Of a DNA stretch of 64,000 bases, positions 16,630 through 25,185 are shown piece by piece. The DNA lies in NCBI GenBank assembly GCA_965662265.1, contig CBFIGX010000001.1:1-64000 (forward strand), in the 5' to 3' direction. Source of the DNA: CBFIGX01 sp965662265. Lineage in GTDB: Bacteria > Bacteroidota > Bacteroidia > Flavobacteriales > UBA7430. Positions within the stretch are counted from its first letter, which is position 1. Every line of letters begins with the position of its first letter. A program made the translations under genes and the position numbers. The notes beneath the pieces are model-generated. The model was not told where the DNA came from, did no database searches, and was given only the letters and a program-made list of their open reading frames with translations.

Positions 16630-19600
16630 TTACTTCCCATGACACTGCTTATATTTTTTACCACTACCACAAGGACATGGATCATTACGCCTAACTTTAG
16701 CCTCTGTTCGCACTGGTTGTGCTTTTGATTTTTGACTAACTGTTCTTTGTTGTGTTGTAGCACTCGATCTAAATTGTGGTAATTCATCTCTAGATGCAGT
16801 AAGTCTTGGGTTTGGCTTATTTGCTATTCTTGCTTGTGTTACTTGATTAGGATTATTGGAAGGTAACGAGGCTTTGTATAAAAATGAAACAATGTCTGAA
16901 TTTAACTTTTCAAGCATGGACTTAAATAAATTAAAAGACTCAAACTTATAAATTAAAAGAGGGTCTTTCTGTTCATAAACAGCATTTTGTACTGATTGTT
17001 TTAAATTATCCATCTCACGAAGATGTTCTTTCCATGCTTCGTCAATTATAGCAAGAGTAATATTTTTTTCAAAAGATGTTGTAAGAGATTTTGCTTCAGT
17101 ATTATATGCTTCCTCTAAATTAGTTACCACCTGTATAACCTTTGTGCCATCAGTTAGAGGGACCACAATATTTTCATAATTGGTATTTTTATCTTCATAA
17201 ACTCCTTTTATAACAGGAAATGCCGTTTGAGCAATACGTGTCATTTTATGTGTGTACGACTTTACACTTTCCTCATATAATACTTGAATAAGATCTTCAC
17301 GTTTAGCACTTAAAAAAGTATTCTCATCAAAAGGACACTCCATAGAAAAAGAACGGAGAACATCAAATTTAAAGGCTTTAAAGTCCTTCATTTCAACATG
17401 AAGATCAACTAATAGCTGACATGTATCGAAACACATATTGGTAATATCTACAGCTAATCGCTCGCCATCTAAAGCGTTTTTTCTACGTCTATAAACCACT
17501 TCACGTTGTGAATTCATGACATCATCATATTCCAATAATCGTTTTCTTACGCCAAAATTATTTTCTTCTACTTTCTTTTGTGCTCTTTCTATTGATTTAG
17601 AAATCATGGAGTGTTGAATAACCTCTCCTTCTTCTAAGCCCATTCTATCCATTAGTTTAGCTATTCTTTCGGAGCCAAATAATCGCATTAATTTATCGTC
17701 CAATGAAACAAAAAATTGAGATGATCCAACATCTCCTTGACGACCTGACCTACCTCTTAACTGCCTATCAACGCGTCTTGAATCATGTCGCTCTGTACCG
17801 ACAATAGCTAGCCCTCCTGCAGCTTTCGACTGATCAGTTAGTTTTATATCTGTACCCCTACCGGCCATATTTGTAGCAATAGTTACTTTTCCAGACTTAC
17901 CAGCATCCGCAACAATAGAAGCCTCTTGTTGGTGTTTCTTAGCATTAAGAACTGCATGTTCTATGTTTCGAATTTGAAGTATTCTAGATAACTTTTCAGA
18001 GATATCTATAGAGGTAGTACCTACAAGTACTGGTCGACCTGATTTAGATAAACTAACCACCTCTTCTACAACTGCATTAAACTTTTCTCGTTGAGTTTTG
18101 TACACCTTATCTTCGTAATCGAAACGAGCAATAGGTCTGTTAGTAGGTATAACAACTACATCTAGTTCATAAATGTCCCATAATTCTCCAGCTTCTGTTT
18201 CTGCAGTACCTGTCATTCCTGACAACTTATTATACATACGGAAATAGTTTTGCAGAGTTATGGTAGCATGTGTTTGAGTAGCCGCTTCAATTTTCACATT
18301 TTCTTTGGCTTCAATTGCTTGATGTAAACCATCAGAATAACGTCGCCCTTCCATGATACGACCCGTCTGCTCATCAACAATTTTGACTTTATTATCCATT
18401 ACAACATAATCTACTTCTTTCTCGAATAAAGCGTATGCTTTAAGAAGTTGATTCATGGTATGGATACGTTCGCTCTTTACAGCAAAGTCTCGCATTAGAG
18501 TCTCTCTTTCTTCTAATATATCCTCTCCCTCAGTTGATCGTTGTTCTAACCTAGCAAGTTCAGTCCCTACATCAGGAAGAATGTAAAAATTTTCTTCAGA
18601 CACATTCTTTGAAATAAGGTTGATTCCTTTATCGGTTAGTTCGATGGAATTATTTTTTTCATCAATCGTAAAATATAAATCATCGTCAATGACATACATT
18701 TCTTTAGATTGATCTTGCATATAAAAATTCTCGGTCTTTTGAAGCAATATTTTTGTTCCTTCTTCAGCTAAGAATTTTATCATGGCATTATTTTTAGGGA
18801 GCCCCCTAAATGCTCTTAACAATTTTTTTCCAGCTTCTTCAGTATCGCCATTAGCATATAACTTCTTAGCTTCAGACAACTCTGACGTCACAAGTTTTCG
18901 CTGGGCTTCATAAAGGATGCTAATTTGAGGTTTTAACTCGTTAAACTCATGTTCGTCTCCTTTTGGAACTGGTCCTGAAATAATTAATGGTGTACGCGCA
19001 TCATCTATTAATACTGAGTCCACTTCATCAACTATTGCATAGTTATGTTCACGTTGCACCAAGTCTTGTGGTGATCGAGCCATATTATCTCTTAAGTAAT
19101 CAAAGCCAAACTCATTATTAGTCCCAAAAGTAATATCGGCTCGGTAAGCTGACCTTCGTTCATCAGAGTTTGGCTGATGCTTGTCTATACAATCTACAGT
19201 GAGTCCATGAAATTGATACAATGGCCCCATCCATTCAGAGTCTCGTTTTGCGAGATAATCGTTAACCGTAACCACGTGAACGCCATTCCCAGTAAGCGCA
19301 TTTAAATACACCGGCAATGTTGCTACGAGTGTTTTACCCTCTCCAGTTTGCATTTCTGCTACCTTTCCATTATTGAGGACTGAACCACCAATAAGCTGAA
19401 CGTCATAGTGGATCATATTCCAAGTAATTTCGGCTCCTGATGCTTTCCATGTATTCGCCCATACCGCTTTATCTCCTTCGATTTGAACAAAATCGTGATT
19501 TGCTGCTAGATTCCTATCAAAATCGGTAGCTTTCACAATCAATGTATTGCTTTCTGTTAAACGTTTAGCTGTTTCCTTTACCACGGCAAAGGCTTCAGGC

Positions 19601-19929
19601 AAAATGGCCAACAATACCTCTTCGGATTTCTCGTAGCAGGTTCTTTTAAGCGCATCAATTTTCTTATAGGAGCTCTCTTTTTCGGTTATTGGAACCTCAT
19701 CATTATCTAAGGCTAGTTGAATGGTTCGTATTTCCTCCTTTTCTAACGACACTTTTTCTTTGAGCTTTAATTGAAACTCTAAAGTTTTAGCTCTTAACTG
19801 ATCGTTAGATAAAGCTTCAATTTCTGCACTCTTATTATTGACTTTATCAATAATTGGCTTAAGAAGTTTTAAATCTTTATCAGATTTTGTTCCTAAAAAT
19901 TTTCCTAAAATATTCTGAAGTAAACTCAT
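16630..19929 (-). CDS. secA: Preprotein translocase ATPase SecA
   Basis: The motor that pushes signal-peptide-bearing proteins through SecYEG. 1099 residues is normal for Bacteroidota and ~200 longer than E. coli. Walker A-type EMQTGEGKTLVAT lies near residue 190. Further motifs are DEVDSVLID, GMTGTAETEA and MAGRGTDIKL. The preprotein-binding region carries an insertion (about 310-420, with repeated Lys/Glu helices). The C-terminus is a SEC-C zinc motif CPCGSGKKYKQCHGK (residues ~1085-1099) that binds SecB or phospholipid. It is required for the exported proteins elsewhere in this window. Confidence 0.98.
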   Translation of the reverse strand: MSLLQNILGKFLGTKSDKDLKLLKPIIDKVNNKSAEIEALSNDQLRAKTLEFQLKLKEKVSLEKEEIRTIQLALDNDEVPITEKESSYKKIDALKRTCYEKSEEVLLAILPEAFAVVKETAKRLTESNTLIVKATDFDRNLAANHDFVQIEGDKAVWANTWKASGAEITWNMIHYDVQLIGGSVLNNGKVAEMQTGEGKTLVATLPVYLNALTGNGVHVVTVNDYLAKRDSEWMGPLYQFHGLTVDCIDKHQPNSDERRSAYRADITFGTNNEFGFDYLRDNMARSPQDLVQREHNYAIVDEVDSVLIDDARTPLIISGPVPKGDEHEFNELKPQISILYEAQRKLVTSELSEAKKLYANGDTEEAGKKLLRAFRGLPKNNAMIKFLAEEGTKILLQKTENFYMQDQSKEMYVIDDDLYFTIDEKNNSIELTDKGINLISKNVSEENFYILPDVGTELARLEQRSTEGEDILEERETLMRDFAVKSERIHTMNQLLKAYALFEKEVDYVVMDNKVKIVDEQTGRIMEGRRYSDGLHQAIEAKENVKIEAATQTHATITLQNYFRMYNKLSGMTGTAETEAGELWDIYELDVVVIPTNRPIARFDYEDKVYKTQREKFNAVVEEVVSLSKSGRPVLVGTTSIDISEKLSRILQIRNIEHAVLNAKKHQQEASIVADAGKSGKVTIATNMAGRGTDIKLTDQSKAAGGLAIVGTERHDSRRVDRQLRGRSGRQGDVGSSQFFVSLDDKLMRLFGSERIAKLMDRMGLEEGEVIQHSMISKSIERAQKKVEENNFGVRKRLLEYDDVMNSQREVVYRRRKNALDGERLAVDITNMCFDTCQLLVDLHVEMKDFKAFKFDVLRSFSMECPFDENTFLSAKREDLIQVLYEESVKSYTHKMTRIAQTAFPVIKGVYEDKNTNYENIVVPLTDGTKVIQVVTNLEEAYNTEAKSLTTSFEKNITLAIIDEAWKEHLREMDNLKQSVQNAVYEQKDPLLIYKFESFNLFKSMLEKLNSDIVSFLYKASLPSNNPNQVTQARIANKPNPRLTASRDELPQFRSSATTQQRTVSQKSKAQPVRTEAKVRRNDPCPCGSGKKYKQCHGK

Positions 19930-19952
19930 TTTCCGATTTTTTCAAGAGATAA

Positions 19953-19960
19953 CAAATGTA
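19953..19960 (-). promoter_or_regulatory. -7 box of secA
   Basis: TACATTTG on the minus strand fits TAnnTTTG, 23 bases upstream of the secA ATG. Confidence 0.55.
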
Positions 19961-20114
19961 ATTAAAATGGCTCTATCCCCATGGTGTTTATCTATTTATA
20001 TATACAATTTCAAGGCCATAATTGGAGTCTGACATCGGGACATACCAGTAATAAGCTATAAAATAATTTAGAGATCTAACAATTACTATAAATCCTAAAG
20101 CATTAGAAGTCAAC

Positions 20115-20144
20115 TCAAAAAAAAATCCTCCACTTGGAGGATTT
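20115..20144 (-). terminator. Terminator after the DUF2795-like gene
   Basis: A 9-bp perfect stem (20136-20144 with 20123-20131) and a 4-base loop, followed on the minus strand by a run of T. It starts 6 bases beyond the stop of the 73-aa gene. Confidence 0.9.
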
Positions 20145-20149
20145 ATAAA

Positions 20150-20371
20150 TTAATATTCTTCTTCGTTCCAAAGAAAATCTTCTTCGGTAGGATAATCAGG
20201 CCAAATTTCTTCAATTGACTCATAGGTGTCTCCTTCATCCTCTATGGCTTGCAGGTTTTCTACTACCTCTAGTGGGGCACCAGTTCGAATAGAATAATCA
20301 ATAAGCTCATCCTTAGTTGCAGGCCAAGGAGCATCACTCAAATAGGACGCTAATTCCAAAGTCCAATACAT
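20150..20371 (-). CDS. DUF2795-like small acidic protein
   Basis: A 73-residue protein with the pattern WTLELASYLSDAPWPATKDELIDYSIRTGAPLEVVENL. This resembles the DUF2795 fold, a short helical domain found in Bacteroidota and other phyla. The acidic tail is PTEEDFLWNEEEY. It has its own promoter (20395-20402) and terminator, so it is a monocistronic and probably well-expressed gene. Its molecular role is not known. Confidence 0.85.
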   Translation of the reverse strand: MYWTLELASYLSDAPWPATKDELIDYSIRTGAPLEVVENLQAIEDEGDTYESIEEIWPDYPTEEDFLWNEEEY

Positions 20372-20394
20372 AGTTTTTTTGTTCTATATTTCTG

Positions 20395-20402
20395 CAAATA
20401 TA
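20395..20402 (-). promoter_or_regulatory. -7 box of the DUF2795-like gene
   Basis: TATATTTG on the minus strand fits TAnnTTTG, 23 bases before the ATG at 20371. Confidence 0.6.
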
Positions 20403-20437
20403 ATTTTTTTCCCATTCTGAACAAACAAGTGTTCCAT

Positions 20438-20989
20438 TTAGTCATTTTTTGGTATCCATGGCAACTCTGTCACACCTAGTTTTTTGGTCATTAATCGAGA
20501 CAATACAAAAAGATAATCGGACAAACGATTTAAATATTGTATTAACATTTGATCAATATTGGTTTGCTCCGACAACTCAACACACAAACGCTCAGCGCGC
20601 CTACAAACACATCGAGAAATATGAATATGCGATACTGTACTATGACCACCTGGCAATACAAATGATGTTAAAGGCTCTAATTGTTCTTCCATGCTATCAA
20701 TAGCAGACTCCAAAGTTGAAACATCGGACATAGTTACTTTTCCAAGTCGCTTAAGTGCCGACTCTTTTTCAGTTGCCAATATTGCACCTAGGGTAAATAA
20801 CCTATCCTGTATTCTTTGAAGCTCTAAGAATTGTGGCTCTGAGTCTATAAGATCTCTAAGGAGTCCAATGTAAGAATTTAGTTCGTCAACTGTACCGTAG
20901 GCATTAATTCTAAGGTGTCCTTTGGAAACTCTAGATCCTCCAAAAAGAGAAGTCTCTCCTGTATCGCCTGTTTTAGTGTATACTTTCAT
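20438..20989 (-). CDS. Cob(I)alamin adenosyltransferase, PduO family
   Basis: Transfers the adenosyl group of ATP to reduced cobalamin, making coenzyme B12 (EC 2.5.1.17). The 183 residues begin with the ATP-binding motif YTKTGDTGETSLFGGSRVSK. They continue with YGTVDELNSYIGLLRDL, and the RCVCRRAERLCVEL helix contributes the conserved Arg residues. It is the last gene of the six-gene operon, 2 bases after the ABC ATPase. No cobalamin synthesis gene is nearby, so it probably acts on salvaged cobalamin. Confidence 0.93.
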   Translation of the reverse strand: MKVYTKTGDTGETSLFGGSRVSKGHLRINAYGTVDELNSYIGLLRDLIDSEPQFLELQRIQDRLFTLGAILATEKESALKRLGKVTMSDVSTLESAIDSMEEQLEPLTSFVLPGGHSTVSHIHISRCVCRRAERLCVELSEQTNIDQMLIQYLNRLSDYLFVLSRLMTKKLGVTELPWIPKND

Positions 20990-20991
20990 AA

Positions 20992-21699
20992 TTATCTGTG
21001 TTTTATGATCGTCTTGTTTTTTAAATCAGACTCGACTAAGCCGTCTCTAAGTCTTAGTATTCTGTGAGCATGAGCTGCAACTTCTTCCTCATGTGTTACA
21101 ACAATGAGCGTATTTCCCATATCATGAATTTCCTCAAAGAGTTTCATGATATCTAAAGATGTTTTTGAGTCTAAGTTACCGGTTGGTTCATCTGCTAAAA
21201 TAATAGACGGGTTATTAACCAAGGCTCTTGCAACAGCCACACGCTGTCTTTGGCCACCAGAGAGCTGATTTGGCTTGTGATCAATTCTATCACCTAATCC
21301 AACCTTATCAAGCACTTCTTTCGCTTTTTTTTGTCGGTCTACTTTACTAAACCCAGTATAAACTAGCGGTAAAGCAACATTGTCTAGTGCAGTTAATCTA
21401 GGCAATAGGTTGAATGTTTGAAAGATAAAACCAATTTCTGTATTTCTTATTCTAGCTAAATCATTGTCCTCTAGAGAGCTAACATCAGTTCCGTTTAAGC
21501 TGTAATCTCCAGATGTAGGAGTATCCAAACAACCTAATAAGTTCATTAAGGTAGATTTACCTGAGCCCGAAGGTCCCATCATGGCTACATATTCATTTTT
21601 TTGGACGGATACATCTACCCCTTTCAGGGCAGTAATGATTTCAGACCCAACGGTAAACTCTCTTTTTAAACCTTTTATTTGAATAATGGGATTAGACAT
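20992..21699 (-). CDS. ABC transporter ATPase, MacB/LolD type
   Basis: A 235-residue ATP-binding subunit with Walker A GPSGSGKST, a Q-loop in FQTFNLLPRLTALDNVALPL, signature LSGGQRQRVAVARAL, Walker B IILADEPTGNLD and the H-loop VVTHEEE. The long LPRLTALDNVALP segment is typical of MacB, LolD and FtsE-like systems that pull lipoproteins or drive periplasmic complexes. No permease partner is adjacent, so the cognate membrane protein must be elsewhere. Confidence 0.9.
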   Translation of the reverse strand: MSNPIIQIKGLKREFTVGSEIITALKGVDVSVQKNEYVAMMGPSGSGKSTLMNLLGCLDTPTSGDYSLNGTDVSSLEDNDLARIRNTEIGFIFQTFNLLPRLTALDNVALPLVYTGFSKVDRQKKAKEVLDKVGLGDRIDHKPNQLSGGQRQRVAVARALVNNPSIILADEPTGNLDSKTSLDIMKLFEEIHDMGNTLIVVTHEEEVAAHAHRILRLRDGLVESDLKNKTIIKHR

Positions 21700-21723
21700 C
21701 CATTTAATTTTTTGTGCATTTAA

Positions 21724-22335
21724 CTAAAACTTTACTACGAAATGCTGTTTGGCTTGATTTTTATGGACAAGCAAGATACCAAATTGAAAGACATCAATTG
21801 AAATTGTAACATCTTTTAACTTAGTAAGACGAAGCCATAATTTTGCCTTTTCTTTATTTAGATAAGGGTTTGAAATAATTATGCATTTATAATCCTTAAT
21901 TTGACGTTCTTTTAGTTGATCTAATTTATCTATAAGTAAGAAATCAGGATTACTAATGGGTTGGAATATTATTCCCAATTCTGATAATATCGAATATTGT
22001 TCTTTACTAAACGCTGTATGTAGACCACTGATATGTACCGATTTTGATAAAGATGGGAAGCTTAATGTGAGTATGGCTAGAAAATCTTGGTGTTGTATTT
22101 GAACAGATTTAACCTTGTAAAAATTCACCCATCTAAATAGAAAAAATAATTGTTTTAATGAATATCTTGTAGGAGTAGTTTGAAATAAAACTCTGAGTCT
22201 TTTAAACAGATAAAATTCTTTTTTTGCCCCTATTACTTCATTATAGAAGTCAAACATAAATGGAGAATGAAGTCCATGAGCATTTTTAGATTTAAAAAGA
22301 TAGTTTATGTAAGACTTTATTCGAAAAAGGATCAT
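21724..22335 (-). CDS. Degenerate O-methyltransferase-like protein
   Basis: A 203-residue protein. The N-terminal part (AHGLHSPFMFDFYNEVIG) and the C-terminal part (ISIDVFQFGILLVHKNQAKQHFVVKF) are what I associate with a Bacteroidota family usually annotated as class I SAM-dependent methyltransferase. The glycine-rich SAM-binding motif expected between them is not visible; the middle reads SVQIQHQDFLAILTLSFPSL. The protein looks shorter than its relatives. It may have lost activity, or it may be a structural relative. It lies 4 bases after the ABC-F gene. Confidence 0.65.
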   Translation of the reverse strand: MILFRIKSYINYLFKSKNAHGLHSPFMFDFYNEVIGAKKEFYLFKRLRVLFQTTPTRYSLKQLFFLFRWVNFYKVKSVQIQHQDFLAILTLSFPSLSKSVHISGLHTAFSKEQYSILSELGIIFQPISNPDFLLIDKLDQLKERQIKDYKCIIISNPYLNKEKAKLWLRLTKLKDVTISIDVFQFGILLVHKNQAKQHFVVKF

Positions 22336-22339
22336 CTTT

Positions 22340-24193
22340 TTAAATTAATTCTGCCAACTCTAACCAACGTTCTGTTTTATTGGCAATTTCATCGTCGATA
22401 CTCTTTACTCTTATCCCAAGTTCTTTCATTTTCTCGGCATCCACATCTGGGTTAGAGAAAAGTTTTCCAATTTCTATTTTTTCTTTTTCTAGACTATCTA
22501 TTTCTCCTTCAAGATCATCATATTCTCTTTTTTCCAAGTAACTCAACTTACGCTTTTCAGGTTGATGGCTCTTGGAAATAATTTTTGGCTGTGAACTTAT
22601 TTTTTCTTTTGACTTATTTTCAACAGTCTCTCTATAATCTGTGTAATTGCCGGGAAAGTCTCTCACTACTCCATTACCTTCAAAGACAAAAAGGTGATCT
22701 ACTAACCTATCCATAAAATATCTATCGTGAGAAACGGTGATTAAGCAGCCTTCAAACTCATCTAAAAAGTCCTCTAAAACCTTGAGGGTAATAAGATCCA
22801 AATCATTTGTCGGCTCGTCCAATATTAAAAAGTTGGGGTTCTTCATTAATATGGTAAGAAGGTATAATCTTTTCTTTTCACCACCGCTAAGTACAGACAC
22901 ATGCTTCCATTGGGCATCTTTGTCAAACAAGAATCGCTCTAAAAGCTGTGCAGCAGTTAGCTTTCTTCCGCCTTTAAGCGGAATGTATTCTGCAATATCT
23001 CGAACTACCTCTATGACTCTTTTTCCCTCGCTAAGACGCATCCCCTTTTGGGTATAATAGCCAAAAACAACTGTATCACCAACAATAATTTTCCCTCCAT
23101 CAATGGTCTCATCACCAATAAACATATTTAGCATGGTAGATTTTCCAACACCATTATTACCAACTATACCTACTCGATCTCTTCTTTTAAAGGTATAAGA
23201 AAACTGATCTAGAATTTTTAGATCCCCAAAAGTTTTAGATAATTTATGGAGTTCAAGTATTTTGGAACCTAAACGGGTCATTTGAATTTCCAATTGTACT
23301 ACATCATTATTAATTTTTTGTTTGGCCGCTTTTTTAACGTCATAAAAATTTTCTATTCTGGCTTTTGATTTTGTACCTCGCGCTTTTGGCTGCCTTCTCA
23401 TCCAATCCAACTCTTTTGCAAAAAGGTTTTTCGCCTTGTCTATATTGGTTTGTAAGACTGCCTGACGTTGAGATTTTTTCTCTAAATAATAGGTGTAATT
23501 TCCCTTATACCTATATATTTTCCCTTCTTCTAACTCAAGTATCTCATTACAAATTGCATCTAAAAAATACCGATCATGAGTAACCATAAAAAGGCTCACT
23601 TGCTCATTACTCAAATAATCTTGCAGCCACTCTATCATTTGCAAGTCTAAGTGATTGGTAGGTTCATCAAGAATTAAAAAGTCAGGCTGGTCAATAAGTA
23701 GTTTTGCTAATGAAAGTCGTTTCTTCTGACCACCTGACAGAACAGATATTTCTTGCTTAAGCTCATCTAATTTTAATTTTGAAAGTATGGTTTTCACTTT
23801 CACTTCATAATCCCATGCCTCCAACTGATCCATTTTATCGAATGCGGCTTGAAATACGTCGACATCATTGGGGTTTAGCATTGCTTTTTCGTAATTTCGT
23901 ATAGCGCTTAACATTGGGTTTTCGGAAGCGTAGATAGCTTCAAATACTGTTTTGGCCTCACCAAAGTTTGATTCTTGCTCTAAAAAACCAAGTTTAATAC
24001 CCTTCCTATAGATCACCTCACCTGTATCTGCTGGCTCTAATCCTGCCAAAGCTTTAAGAATTGTGGTTTTCCCAGAGCCATTTCTAGCTACTAATGCTAC
24101 TTTTTGACCTTGATCAACGCCAAAGTTTAGCCCTTGAAACAAGGTCCTTATACCATAGGATTTTCCTAAATCTTGTACTGATAAATAGTTCAT
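22340..24193 (-). CDS. ABC-F family ATPase (Uup-like)
   Basis: A 617-residue protein with two ABC ATPase domains and no membrane segments. The first has VARNGSGKTT near residue 40 and signature VLSGGQKKRLSLAKLL. The second has GNNGVGKST and SVLSGGEKKRLYLL. Both have LILDEPTNHLDL or LILDEPTNDLDL Walker B motifs. A charged C-terminal coiled-coil extension (residues ~535-610) matches Uup. ABC-F proteins bind stalled or arresting ribosomes, and Uup also affects DNA repair. It is the third gene of the operon. Confidence 0.93.
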   Translation of the reverse strand: MNYLSVQDLGKSYGIRTLFQGLNFGVDQGQKVALVARNGSGKTTILKALAGLEPADTGEVIYRKGIKLGFLEQESNFGEAKTVFEAIYASENPMLSAIRNYEKAMLNPNDVDVFQAAFDKMDQLEAWDYEVKVKTILSKLKLDELKQEISVLSGGQKKRLSLAKLLIDQPDFLILDEPTNHLDLQMIEWLQDYLSNEQVSLFMVTHDRYFLDAICNEILELEEGKIYRYKGNYTYYLEKKSQRQAVLQTNIDKAKNLFAKELDWMRRQPKARGTKSKARIENFYDVKKAAKQKINNDVVQLEIQMTRLGSKILELHKLSKTFGDLKILDQFSYTFKRRDRVGIVGNNGVGKSTMLNMFIGDETIDGGKIIVGDTVVFGYYTQKGMRLSEGKRVIEVVRDIAEYIPLKGGRKLTAAQLLERFLFDKDAQWKHVSVLSGGEKKRLYLLTILMKNPNFLILDEPTNDLDLITLKVLEDFLDEFEGCLITVSHDRYFMDRLVDHLFVFEGNGVVRDFPGNYTDYRETVENKSKEKISSQPKIISKSHQPEKRKLSYLEKREYDDLEGEIDSLEKEKIEIGKLFSNPDVDAEKMKELGIRVKSIDDEIANKTERWLELAELI

Positions 24194-24219
24194 ACAGGTT
24201 TACACATTTTTTAGGACCA

Positions 24220-25185
24220 TTATAAATATTTTCCTTCCGATAGATAATTAGTCACATAATCCTCCACTCCTTCTTCTAGGCTAAGAAATGGCTTATCGTA
24301 ACCTATACTTCTTAGCTTGGTCATATCTGCTTGAGTAAAATACTGATATTTATCACGAATATCTTCAGGAGTATCAACAAAGCTTATGTTTTGTATTTTG
24401 TTCATTGAGGTAAATGTAGAATTTGCTAGATCTAAAAACGCTCTTGCTTTTCCAGTTCCAAGGTTATATAATCCAGAGTTTTTCCTGTGGTGCATAAAAA
24501 AGTAAAGAACCTCTACTACATCTTTAACATAAACAAAATCTCTTAACTGCTTACCATCTTCAAATTTAGGATTATGAGATTTAAACAGTTTAACAGCTCC
24601 AGTTTTAGTTACTTGATTAAAGGTGTGATAAACCACAGAAGCCATTCTCTTTTTATGATACTCATTTGGCCCATACACATTAAAAAACTTCATGCCTGCC
24701 CAAAAATAAGGCTGTCGATCTTGCTCCAATGCCCATTTATCAAAATTATTCTTAGAGTCTCCATATGGGTTTAGGGGTGCCAATTTATTTACAAGATCAT
24801 GAGAATCTGTATACCCATGCTCTCCTAAACCATAAGTGGCGGCAGAAGATGCATATAATAAAGGAATACCAAATTCCACACAATATTTCCACATTTGCTT
24901 CGTATAGTTTAGGTTTAGACGGTCTAATAAATCTATATTAAACTCTCCTGTGTCTGTTCTAGCTCCGATATGAAAAATAAACTGAACTTGATTTTCATTT
25001 TCTTTTAACCAATCAAAAAATTGATCTCTATGCACCTGCTTAGAAAAGGTTTTTCCGATTAAATTTTTATTCTTCTGCTCATGAGAAAAATCATCTACAA
25101 CAACTATATCTTTAAAATTCTCTTGATTAAGCTTAGAAACCATACAAGAACCTATAAAACCAGCCGCACCAGTAACTACAATCAT
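24220..25185 (-). CDS. hldD: ADP-L-glycero-D-manno-heptose 6-epimerase
   Basis: Epimerises ADP-D-glycero-D-manno-heptose to the L form used in the LPS inner core. The 321 residues form an extended SDR with NAD(P) motif VTGAAGFIG at 4-12. The YGDSK catalytic pair lies near residue 138, and the family-typical GARTDTGE and FFNVYGPNEYHK segments are present. It overlaps the upstream yyaL-like stop by 4 bases (ATGA), implying translational coupling. With waaA and rfbB in this window it points to heptose-containing LPS. Confidence 0.92.
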   Translation of the reverse strand: MIVVTGAAGFIGSCMVSKLNQENFKDIVVVDDFSHEQKNKNLIGKTFSKQVHRDQFFDWLKENENQVQFIFHIGARTDTGEFNIDLLDRLNLNYTKQMWKYCVEFGIPLLYASSAATYGLGEHGYTDSHDLVNKLAPLNPYGDSKNNFDKWALEQDRQPYFWAGMKFFNVYGPNEYHKKRMASVVYHTFNQVTKTGAVKLFKSHNPKFEDGKQLRDFVYVKDVVEVLYFFMHHRKNSGLYNLGTGKARAFLDLANSTFTSMNKIQNISFVDTPEDIRDKYQYFTQADMTKLRSIGYDKPFLSLEEGVEDYVTNYLSEGKYL

